This document shows positions 13,996 through 23,399 of a stretch of DNA of 64,000 nucleotides, in pieces. The stretch is from the NCBI GenBank assembly GCA_977017575.1, contig CDRNVI010000151.1, positions 62,001 through 126,000 on the forward strand. Direction: 5' to 3'. Origin of the DNA: Paramoeba atlantica (taxonomy: Eukaryota; Discosea). A model generated the notes under the pieces. That model had not been told where the DNA came from. It worked only from the letters and a program-made list of their open reading frames with translations, and did no database searches. Position numbers and translations under genes: made by a program. Position 1 is the first letter of the stretch. Each line of letters starts with the position of its first letter.

Positions 13996-14247
13996 GTTTT
14001 TATTTTTGTTTTTTTTTCTCTTATTTTGAAATCGTCTTCTTTTTTAAAGAAAACAAAATTCGTTTTTTTGTTGTTTTTCTTCTTTTTTTTTGTGACTAAT
14101 CAAAGATTCTCTTTCCTTTGCCAGGCATATGGTTTTGAGTTAGATTCAATTCATCGTTTTGATGCAATTGATCCAAAATACAGGCTCAAAGCTCGGAATG
14201 TTGATGCTACAACTTGTAAAACCTTTTCTTTTCGACGGTGGCATTAA
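9134..14247 (+). CDS. DEAH-box RNA helicase fused to RING, CCCH zinc finger and BMT5-like domain
   Basis: ATP-dependent RNA helicase of the DEAH/RHA class with added C-terminal domains. Ten exons with matching phases: 9134-9262, 9394-9456, 9528-9567, 9803-9912, 10077-10822, 11084-11171, 11287-11360, 11595-11715, 11863-13956 and 14125-14247; 1195 aa. Motif I GDTGCGKST (residues 52-60), IPRRVAVVS, DEAH (152-155), SAT (189-191), TNIAETSLTI and QRKGRTGR (about 415-422) are all present. An HA2-like region follows, then a C3HC4 RING (about 720-763, CPIC...CQHYFCSSC...CPIC), a Ser-Pro repeat tract (about 860-900) and a CCCH finger (about 924-942, spacing C-x7-C-x5-C-x3-H). The end (about 985-1195) resembles the DUF2431/BMT5-like rRNA methyltransferase domain (SFPYVPHTVLTSWENSRLIA, HVTLHSDQFYLWNVARTAEA). 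The SAM-binding GEGDFSF motif appears as DEPNLAW, so methyltransferase activity is doubtful. RING suggests E3 ligase activity; substrates are unknown. Confidence 0.85.
13072..13188 (+). repeat. TCTCCT microsatellite encoding Ser-Pro repeats
   Basis: A nearly pure TCTCC(T/C) hexamer array inside the large exon of the helicase-RING gene. It encodes about 19 Ser-Pro pairs, a likely unstructured linker between the RING and CCCH regions. Length polymorphism between strains is likely. Confidence 0.85.
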
Positions 14248-14527
14248 CCTTCTTAACTTTTTTTTTGTTTTTTTTTGAAAGAGAAATTGATATTTTTTTC
14301 TTTTCAAATATGATTTTAAACCAACTTGAAACAACCCTTGTCCAAATCTTTTCGAGATCAAAACAAGTTTTGATTCTTTGTTCTTTTTCTTTTCTTGAAA
14401 AAGGGAAACTTTTTTTCTTAAAAAACTCATTTTCTCATTTTCTTGAGAGAACCATAATATAATGATTTATTGTCATAAATAATAAAAAAGATTCAATTTT
14501 TAAAAAATGAACAAAGTTGTTTGAAAA
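14248..14527. other. Convergent intergenic spacer
   Basis: About 280 bp between the stop codons of the helicase-RING gene (+) and the second RasGEF gene (-). It is T-rich, with AATAAT/AATAAA-like motifs near 14475-14485 that may serve 3' end formation. No coding evidence. Confidence 0.4.
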
Positions 14528-17500
14528 TTAATTAAAACTGTAATCAGAAGGGGGGGATTTTGCTCGAGATGATGAAGATTTTTGTTTTGGGTTGAGAGGT
14601 CTTTCTCGAATTGGGGAATGAAAACGATATTCTGAAGAAGAAGAAGAAGATTTAGAACTAGAAGAGGAAGAGGAAGAAGGAGAGGGAGAGAGAGAACGGT
14701 GTTGGGAAGGAGAAGGAGATATTGCGCGTGAACGAGAGGGAGAATGAGAACGAGAAGGAGAATGGGAACGAGAGGGGGGCTGAGAATAAGAATGAGAGGT
14801 TGGAAGAGAAGGGGGAGGGTAAGTGGGAGGGGGGAGAAGAGAAGGAGATACTGGACGAGTTAGTGTTGGCGATGGGCATGATGTAGAGGGGGAAGAGAGA
14901 GAAGGAGAGGACGATGATGATGATGAAGAAGAAGATGATGAAGAAGATGATGATGAAGAAGAAGATGATGAAGAAGAAGATGATGAAGAAGATGATGAAG
15001 ATGATGAAGAAGAAGATGATGAAGATGATGATGAAGATGAAGATGAAGACGAAGACAAAGACAAAGACAAAGATGATGAAGAAGAGGAAGGAGAAGGAGT
15101 GGGAGAAGAAGACGAAGAAGACGAAGACAAAGACGATGAGGAAGAAGAAGGGGAAGAGGAAGAAGAAGGGGAAGAGGAAGTTGAAAAGAAAAGAGAAGAA
15201 CAAGAAGAGGAACAAGAAGGATCAAGTTGTCGAAGATTCGAAGAAGATAAATAAGAATATTCAAAGAGACTTGCATGTGTTTTTGGATCTAGTTCTGAAA
15301 GAGAGCTATCTCTCAAACTTCTATAACTTTCTCTTAAAAGAGATGAAGTGTGAAAGTCAAATTTGTAGTCAGCCATCGGATCGGTCTTTTTCTTTTTCTT
15401 TCTAAACTGAGACTTAATTCGTTTAATTTCTGACCTTTTCTTTTCTCGAGCAAGCTCTTTTTTCTTTTCCTCTTTTTTCTCCTCGTCTTCATCACCCCTC
15501 TCCTCCTCTTCCTCTTCTTCTCGCCCCTCTCCTCTCTTATCTTGTTGTGACTGATCCCAACGATTTTTGAGATCCAAAACACTTTCGTATAAAAGACGAC
15601 AAAGGTCTTCATCATCAACAAATAGTTTCAATTCTAAGAGACCCATCTCCACCAAATCAGAACCTACAATCAGAGAGAGAGAAAGGGAAGAATTAAGAAA
15701 AATGGCAACAAAAAGGGGAAGATAACAAGAAAAAACTCAAAAGAAAAAGAAGAGATGTCTCCCCAAAAAACGAGAAAAGAAAAAGCACAAAAGTTAAAAA
15801 AAGAAAAGAAAAAAAAATCCTCAACCTAAAACATGGAATTTGGAGAAAACAGAAACCCACTCCTCACCAATTGTATCTTCAATCCATTGACATACTTCTC
15901 CAACACTCCATTTGGCAGGATCAAGAATCGCTTCATTTTCAGAAGAAACATAATAAGTATAAAGTACCCTCGATCCCATCTCTTTTTTCTCCATTCTCTT
16001 GGATTTTTTCTTTCCGTTTCTTTTTGGTGTCTCTTTCTCGTCTGATATTTGTGCTTTTTCTTGATCTTCTTTCTTTTCTCCTTCTTTTTCCCCTTCTTCA
16101 TCACCTTTTTTCTTATCTTCATCTTTTCCCTCCTCTTGTCCACTTATATCATCCCCCTTTTCTAATTCTATTTCCCTTTCTTCACCTTTTTCTTTTCCTT
16201 CAACTTCTTTCTTTCCCTCTTCTTTTTCTTTATTTCCTCCCGTATCTTCTCCTTCTCTTTTTTCTTCATCATTTCCTCGCCCTTCTAAAATTGCAATTCT
16301 CTTCTTCGCTTCCGCCAACTCTTCTTCCAATTTTTTAATCTTTTGAACAAACTCATTCTCTCTTTCGAGTTGGTCAAGTTCACCTTGTACCAATTGTTCA
16401 ATCACCAATTCTGGATCTTTTGGATCAACTCTTCGGGACCAAGAATGAAGCTCTTTCTCTTCTAAGATTGGGGAAGAAAACAACCAGGCAATTACTTTTG
16501 GGTTCGCAGCCAAACTGTAGTCTTTCACACGACAAAGTCCAGCATCGAGGATTACTTCAGCAATTCTCATTCTTTTTGAAAAGTTAATTAAATCACCATT
16601 GACCGTATCTGGATTGCCATCAGAAAGAAATAAGATATCTTTTTGATAAATTCCGAGATAAGGGATACAAGGTGGCGTAGATTTGTCAATTAACTCTCGA
16701 TAACTTTTAAAATTTTTCTCGAAACTGAGTTGTTGTTCCAATTCCTTCAATTTAGCTAAGGACCCAACAGAAACTTCCTTTAACGTTCGATTCATCCTCA
16801 CAACCCAAGATGAGGTCAAAGCAGAGACAAGGGCAGATAAACATTGAAAGTTTTTCATCGAAAAAAGAAGGGAACCTATTTCAACCATTTTCTCAAATGC
16901 TGCCACTCTGTCTTTCAATCTCACTTTGGTAACAATTTCTGATGAACCCCACGCAGCAACTCGATTGTACAAATCCACAAGTCGGTTAATATTCTGATAC
17001 TCATCTTCACTGGCCTTTTTTCCTTTTAACCAGGCCAAGTATTCGCGATCCTTCAAATTCTTAAAAAGTGAGAAGGCAAAGAGAGTTAAAGTCGAAGCAA
17101 TCACATCCGCAGGCCAAGAATTCAAATTAAAATCCCCACTTTCACACTTCCCAAGTTTAAACCGATCCTCGCCCGAAAATGGAAACATCACCAAGTTTCT
17201 CGAACAGAGAGGTTCTCTTGTTGGAGACTGAATTTCATCTTCGAGTCGAGACCCTTGTTCTTGAATTGTTCGATTCGCAGAGGACTTTAAAGTTGAAGAA
17301 AAAGAGAGCAATTTCTGCTTCAACTCATTATTCTCCCAATCAAGCTGAAAATAGTCTCCGATCCAATCACACAACACTTCAATAGTCTGGTTCTGAGAGA
17401 CAGTGGTCGCCGTCCCATCTTTCAAATTGGTTTCTTCAAGATAAGACGAAGTAAGAAGATCAAAGAAATCTTCTGAGGAACATATTGTCGGGAGCATTAA

Positions 17501-17953
17501 TAAGAAGGCTCTACGATATTTTAATGTTCCTTGTACATTGGAGCAAAGAATTTGAACAAGGCGACGGAGAGAACCTCCTCTCACTTCAGGAATACCCTTA
17601 CTTCTGAGTTCAACTTCTCCTTTGTTCAAATTCAATCGAAGACAGTCAATTGTTTCGAACTGTTGGGTTGATTCTTCAGAAAGAAAAGCAGAAAGAGCAT
17701 CGTCCATCAACCCAAATGTTGAGGTAAGAATTAAGTTACTCGGGGTGCTCTCACTTTTGAGGGAAGTTGGAAGAAGAAAGTAGAGAAGATCATCTTCATT
17801 GATGTAGCATGCAGTTGGTTCCTCATTGCTGGTTGAAACCAAATCTAAGAGACCCTTTGCTGCGGAAGTTGACCCTTCGATTGTGAGACCAATTTTTTCT
17901 GTGAGTGTTGAAGAAAACCCAGGGGCCGGTTTCGTTTGTTGTTCATCAGAAGT
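14528..17953 (-). CDS. Ras guanine-nucleotide exchange factor with SAM domain, paralogue 2
   Basis: Second Ras GEF, with the same domain order as the gene at 4837-8728. Two exons are certain: 17953-15826 and 15663-14528. They join in phase inside the SAM domain (FSKFHVLG / SDLVEMGLLE). The upstream side opens at an acceptor (AAACAG, codon phase 0); the first exon with the start codon is not resolved. A candidate ATG lies near 18200 (MAQESR...), but its donor would be weak. Visible: AAKGLLDLV near the N-terminus, similar to the GFL motifs of the paralogue; RasGEF_N; catalytic domain about residues 293-505 (YLAWLKGKKASEDEYQNINR, TPPCIPYLGIYQKD, LINFSKRMRIAEVI); E/K-rich stretch; SAM about 676-745; then a tail dominated by Ser runs and SPSRSH-like repeats. 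The SAM intron is absent from the paralogue, so intron gain or loss followed duplication. Confidence 0.85.
14905..15090. repeat. GATGAA/GAAGAT microsatellite coding for poly-Ser on the minus strand
   Basis: An imperfect GATGAAGAAGAT array in the last exon of the second RasGEF gene. Read on the minus strand it gives a run of about 60 serines. The opposite strand gives a spurious Asp/Glu ORF. Confidence 0.85.
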
Positions 17954-18575
17954 CTGTTTTTCATTTTGGTTTCAGAGTGAGGAACAGGATAAACGATGAG
18001 AGAGGAATTGAGGATTTTATAAGGAAATTAATCAAAGAAAAATCAAAAACCAATGGGGGTCTTCGTTTCGAACCCTTTTTGGGAGACCAGAAAGTTCCTT
18101 CCTCAGACTCTTCCTGGCGATTCTTCCTGTTCGAGAGAAATTAAGAGAACAGAAAGGGACAATGAAAAAAAAAATGAAAATGAAAACCGTGATTCTTGAG
18201 CCATCAAAGAAGAGCAAAAAAGAAGAGCAAAAGAACAAACAAGAGAGAAAAAAACTGAAAAAGGAAACCAACAAAAACAACAACACAAAAGAACTCCCCT
18301 ACCGCAAAGGTGTTGTAAAATGAAAAAGTCGTTGCTGTCAAAAAGGGCGCAAACGCGACAATCGCGAATTTTTTGGGTTATTTTTTGAGTATTTCTCGAT
18401 CCTGCTTATTTATTATGTCGTTTCATGCCACATCATTCTTTGTGGATTCCCATGAAATTGTGAGAAGAAAAGACAGTTTAAAGTCAAAAGTTCTCAGGAA
18501 AGAAGAGAGTCTTCAGTGTGACCCTTTTTTTCCTTTTCATCTTTGTTCATCCTTTTTTTTTTTGGATTTTGTGCC
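17954..18575. other. Upstream region of RasGEF paralogue 2
   Basis: Holds the unresolved first exon(s) and promoter of the RasGEF gene (-), plus the sequence downstream of the antiporter gene's upstream neighbour. Candidate start ATG near 18200 on the minus strand. No other gene is convincing. Confidence 0.35.
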
Positions 18576-21022
18576 TTAACCTTGTGACATGTCCCCCGAA
18601 TACATTCTCTGAAACCTCGATCGAATCTGGAAGAGTAAACGCATTGCCAAGCATGATTCGTCCAACGTTCCCTCTGTACATTCAATTGAGTCACCATCAG
18701 TCGTTTGCTTAAGGGAATAACTGGGAATCCGTTTCCCAAACAAAATGACCACAATCACCATGACTCCCAAAGATACGCCCAAACCGACCCACTTACCATA
18801 CCACTGCAACCCAAATGGCAAATAGCCAAAGAGAGCGGCGATAACGGCCATGGTGACTGCATAAGGAGCTTGAGTAATCACATGATTGATAATCGAGCAA
18901 CCGGAGAAAGAAGCAGAAAGAATAGTCGTATTTGAAACAGGAGAGCAATGATCGCCAAACGAGGCTCCAGATAAAACTGAAGCTAAAACAGCAACAACAA
19001 CACTCATATCACCTGGTTCAGACAACCCCCACGTAAGAGGAACTGCGAGAGGATGAACAATTGCCATTGTTCCCAGCGATGTTCCAGTCGAGACAGAAAT
19101 CACAGCGGAAAGAAAGAAGGTGATAAGAGGTAGATAGTGAACATCAATTGAATCACCAATTAAGTTAACCAGAAAATCTCCAGTATGTATGGCTTTGCAA
19201 ACATTTCCAATCGACCAAGCAAAAATGAGAATCAGATTGTTGAACACCATCATCTTACAACCAGCAACCCAAACAGAGACAGCTTTTTCCAAAGAAAGGA
19301 TTTTTTGAGCCATCAAGAAAAGAGCGGTCAAAATACTACATAAGAATGATGCCCAAAGGAGAGTATCTCCTGAAGAGGAATGAGCGTAAATTGGACCAAT
19401 CCCGTTCAGCATCAAAATCTCCTCATCAAGAGATTGAACAGTTTCAGGATCTCCACGATCAATAGCTTCTTCAAGTTGGTCGTTCAGGTCATCTCGAAGT
19501 CGTTCAACCGTATTTATCCCACTCACTGTTATTCCCACAAGAACCATTCCTACCAAAACCAAGAGGGGAAGAACAGCATTCCACCATTTTTTTGTAATAT
19601 CGTCTGGAGGAACAAGTATTGGATCAATCTCATCTGCAAGTGTCTTTTCTTCAACTAAGATGGGTTCTTCTTCATCATCTTCTTCACGTTGAGAAGGGTA
19701 TTCATCTTCAGGTTCCGTATTTTGACTTGCTGAAGGAGAACGTAGTAGTAGTTGACCACGCTTCTCAAGTTCAAATTGATACATTGGACCAAAATCAGTT
19801 CTCGTGGCAGACATAAGAGGAAGTAAAAATACAATGAGAATTGGATAGAGACGGAAAGGGATTGATTCATAGAGGGCAGTAGTCGCTTCATAAGGGACGT
19901 CCAAATAATTAAATAGATCGGAAATTAGTCCAACCTCATAACCAAAGAGAGCAGAAATCGGAATCAAAACAGAAACAGGAGAAGCAGTAGTATCAAGAAT
20001 AAAAGCCACCTTCTCTTTGGAGACTTTTAATTTCTCCGCAATTGGTTTCAAGCTTACCCCACACAACAGAATACTCATTAATGAACTTAAAAAGAGAAAA
20101 ACACCCATCCCCCACCCAAAGAGAGTCATTTTACGAGTTGTGTTGATGTACTTACTCGACTTCTCAGCAAATTGTTCAATACCACCAGAAAAAATCACCA
20201 ATCCAATCACACCACCAATGAAAAAAAGATAAAGAAACATTGTAGCATTGAAAGCAGATGTCATTGAGTCAACTAAAAATTGGGTGGAGGAGGTATAAGC
20301 GCTAACTGGGTTGTAGTTGTTCAGCAGAAAGGAGCCAAGGAAAATTCCAAGAAAAAGTGATAAGAGGACCTTTTTTGTGATAAGAGGAGAAAAAACACAA
20401 GTTTAGTCATCATGTGAAAAAAAAAAAAAACTCTCGCGATCTCTTCTCTCTTTCAAAAAGAAAAAGAAAAAGAAAAAAGAAAAGAAAAGAAAAGAAAATT
20501 CTTAGATAATTTTTACACAACCTGCCGTGTAATTATCGCAAAAGATACAGCAACGAAAGGGGGAAGAAGACTCAACCAACCGTCCAACACTCGAATTGGC
20601 AAGAAAGAAGGATCAATTCCCTCCAACAAAATTTCAACTTCAATCTCTTTTAAAGAAGTGGAAAAAGGACCAATTGAAGAACGAAGAACAAAAACAGAAC
20701 CCCCTACAACCCCTGTAAGATTCCCTTCCTCTTCTACAACTTTCTTCCCTTCTTCTCCCATTCGAATGACGTACGGTACAGTTGATGGCCACAAAATTGC
20801 TTCTTCTGTCTCTCTTTCCAGCCCATAAAAACAAGAGAAAGAAATAAGAAATTCAAAGGGAACATTTTTCAACAAAACATCATTATAAGTGGAAGGAGAA
20901 TGAGAGACATCAAACGATCCAACTACGTCATACTCGCCACTCTCTTGCTGTCCACAAACCAAAGAAATCTCAAGAAGAGAGAAGAAGAAAAAAGAAAAAA
21001 ACAAATTTCTTAAGAGATTCAT
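18576..21022 (-). CDS. NhaC-family Na+/H+ antiporter with N-terminal signal peptide and lumenal domain
   Basis: Integral membrane cation/proton antiporter of the bacterial NhaC type. Two exons: 21022-20522 and 20369-18576, joined in phase as ITRQ/VLLSLFLGIFLG; 764 aa. I chose the ATG at 21022 because it starts a clear signal peptide (MNLLRNLFF...SLVCGQQ). About 110 non-membrane residues follow, presumably lumenal or extracellular. NhaC signatures: GWLSLLPPFVAVSFAIITRQ, SSLMSILLCGVSLKPIAEK, ILDTTASPVSVLIPISALFG, VISVSTGTSLGTMAIVHPLA and VLSGASFGDHCSPVSNTTIL. An acidic loop of about 60 residues (EEDDEEEPILVEEK) splits the transporter in the middle, as in other eukaryotic NhaC-like proteins. About twelve hydrophobic segments are visible. 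Likely role: sodium or pH homeostasis at the plasma membrane or an internal membrane. Confidence 0.88.
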
Positions 21023-21380
21023 CTGTGGAACAAACATTTGATCAAATATCTGATCAAAAAAAAAGGAAGAAGAGAGGAAGGAGAGAGGAGGGACAGAGAG
21101 AGGAAAGAACAGACGGGGCGATCGAGCGGACAAAAACAAAAAAAAAAGGATGGTGTCCCTCACTTTTGAGCAAAAGGACACAATATTTCCATTGACACAA
21201 TGTGTTGTGTTGTGTGTTTTGTTTGGTTATGATGCTGGGGTCATGGATCTTGAATTTTTTTCCCCCTGATTTGTGGGGTGAAAGCACTTGTGCAATGGTT
21301 TGACTATGTTATTATGGAACGAAAGACGAATAAAAATTGTTGGTTTAATTTGTGAACCACACAAATCCTCCTTTTTTGTT
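21023..21380. other. Spacer between serine dehydratase stop and antiporter start
   Basis: 358 bp holding the 5' region of the antiporter gene and the 3' region of the serine dehydratase gene, both on the minus strand. An in-frame upstream Met (MFVPQ) precedes the chosen antiporter start by a few codons. Nothing else seen. Confidence 0.4.
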
Positions 21381-23232
21381 TTAAAAAAAGTCTTTCTTAG
21401 TGTCCTCACTTTCCCCACAACCAAGACTCTCCCCGCATGTTGCACAATTCTTTCTTTGTTGGATTACAGCTTTCTTCAAAACCTCAATCTCCTTCTTTGC
21501 ATCTGCATCAATCTGTTCTTCGAGTGCAAAAGTCTTTGCTAATCCTCCGCCAGCTGTCTCTCTATAAGCTACCATAATATCCTCTCCTGTTAGCTTCAAT
21601 GTTAACACAACTTCATCATATGAAACGAGATGTCGTCCATCACCCATCAGAGCATAATCCGCAACATCCAATGCACGAGTAGTCGCAAACGCGCAACGTT
21701 CGATGCAAGGAACTTGGACGAGCCCTTCAACAGGATCACAAGTCATTCCAAGATGATGTTCAATAGCCATTTCAGCAGCATGTTCAACTTGAGATGGTGT
21801 ACCACCAAGCAACTGAACCGCGGCTCCAGCGGCCATTGCACATCCCGTTCCAATCTCTCCCTAGAGAATCAAATTTTAGATTAATGACCAAAAAGTATAA
21901 TTTTTGTTATCCGTAATCCTACACTCTTATCAACAAAGAAGAAAAAAACCTGGCAACCCACTGTGGCTCCTGAAATGGAAGCGTTGGTTTTCATAATATT
22001 GCCAATCACCCCTGCTGTCGCTAAAGCATCGATGATATCATCTCGAGTGATGAATGGATTTGTTTCCATCAAATATCTCAACGTTGCTGGAACAACAGCA
22101 CAAGAACCGCAAGTTGGAGCTGTGACAACTCGCCCCCCACTCCCATTTTCTTCTGCAACTGCAAGCGCATAAGCGAAAGCAATTTGACGAGAAGGTGGAC
22201 CCTTCATGCGTTGGGCACGTCGAAAACTAAAAGAATATCAATAAACTTTCTGGAAACAAGACTTGGAAAAAAAACAATGGAAAAGGGGGGAAAAAAAGGA
22301 GAACGTTGCAGCAGCTTTTCGAGGATATTTTAGTGGTCCAGGAAGGCAACCGGTTGTTGCTAAACCTCGATCAACTGATTCCATCATTGCGTCCCAACAA
22401 GCACCAAGATGTTCTCGAATAGAATCGCCTTCGATTTCAAAAACAAGAGCACAAATTGGTGATCCCTGTTCTCGTGTCCACGAGAGGATTTGATTCATGG
22501 TGTATACATGATAAACATCATAGATCGTTCCTTGTTTGGTTCCTGGAAAATGAAATCAGGAATGACTCGGTCATTTTTTTTTTTGTAAAAAGAGATCAGC
22601 AAAACAAGTAAAAGAAAACCTGGAGGTCCACCTTCAGAGTCTTCATCCACAACAGATCCACCTCCAACTGAATAACAGGTGTACGAGTCGAGGACTTCCC
22701 CTTTTTCTCCAATTGCTTTAAAAATCATTCCATTTGTATGAAGTGGTAAAGTTTCATGCTTCTGCCAATCAATCGTTACATCTGAACCACTCGGCAATCC
22801 ACCAATAATTGCAATATCAGTCAAATGTCCCTTTCCTGTCGCAGCAAGAGAACCATACAAAGAAACAACAAATGTTTTATGGTTTGGATGTCGTTCAGCA
22901 AATCGTTCAGCAGCTCTTCTTGGTCCCATTGTGTGAGAAGAAGAGGGTCCAAGCCCAATTCGATAAAGTTTCTTTAGAGATTGCATTCCTCCTGTTTCTG
23001 GTCTTTTTGGAGGGAACGTTTCATATTCAATTTGAAGATCCTGCAAAAATGTTTTCGAGTGTCAGGAAGAGTGAAAGAAAGAAGAAAAGAAAAAAACAAG
23101 GACTGGGCGACTAAACAAAGAAGACTGAGCTCTTTGAAATTTTTGGATCAAAACAGTTTTCTGTCCAGCAGCATGTACTTTTCCAAGATGAAAAAATTGT
23201 TGAGTTGAAAGGGCTTTCTCTTCATCATCCAT
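21381..23232 (-). CDS. L-serine dehydratase, bacterial iron-sulfur type (single chain)
   Basis: Deaminates L-serine to pyruvate and ammonia using a [4Fe-4S] cluster, not PLP. Five exons with matching phases: 23232-23104, 23040-22620, 22542-22305, 22226-21950 and 21860-21381; 514 aa, longer than bacterial SdaA (about 455). The beta-type N-terminal domain shows IGLGPSSSHTMGPRRAAERF; the alpha part shows VVTAPTCGSCAVVPATLRYL, GEIGTGCAMAAGAAVQLLGG, HHLGMTCDPVEGLVQVPC and IERCAFATTRALD. The family's cluster cysteines are present. The C-terminus adds a Cys-rich tail (CATCGESLGC) of unknown use. Most eukaryotes use a PLP enzyme, so this points to transfer from bacteria. Four spliceosomal introns show it is a resident nuclear gene. 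The enzyme class is oxygen sensitive, which may hint at a low-oxygen lifestyle. Divergent from the FAD oxidoreductase gene, with 167 bp between the starts. Confidence 0.93.
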
Positions 23233-23399
23233 AATCAGCCTCTCAACACAAAATAAAAACAAAAACAAAAAGAAAGGAAAAGAAATCCGAAAGAAAACCA
23301 AAAGAAATCTCACAAAAACAAGGGTGTTTTTGCAGTGGACTCTCCAACGCTCTTCCCTTTCTCTTTCTCTTCTCTCTCTCTCTTTCATTTTTCTTTACA

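Noticed and set aside
14823..15405. Asp/Glu-rich and Met/Lys-rich plus-strand ORFs opposite the second RasGEF
   Set aside because: They arise from the GATGAA microsatellite that encodes poly-Ser on the coding strand; no conserved domain.
21381..23232. Bacterial contamination as the source of the serine dehydratase
   Set aside because: Four in-phase GT-AG introns and flanking eukaryotic genes on the same contig.
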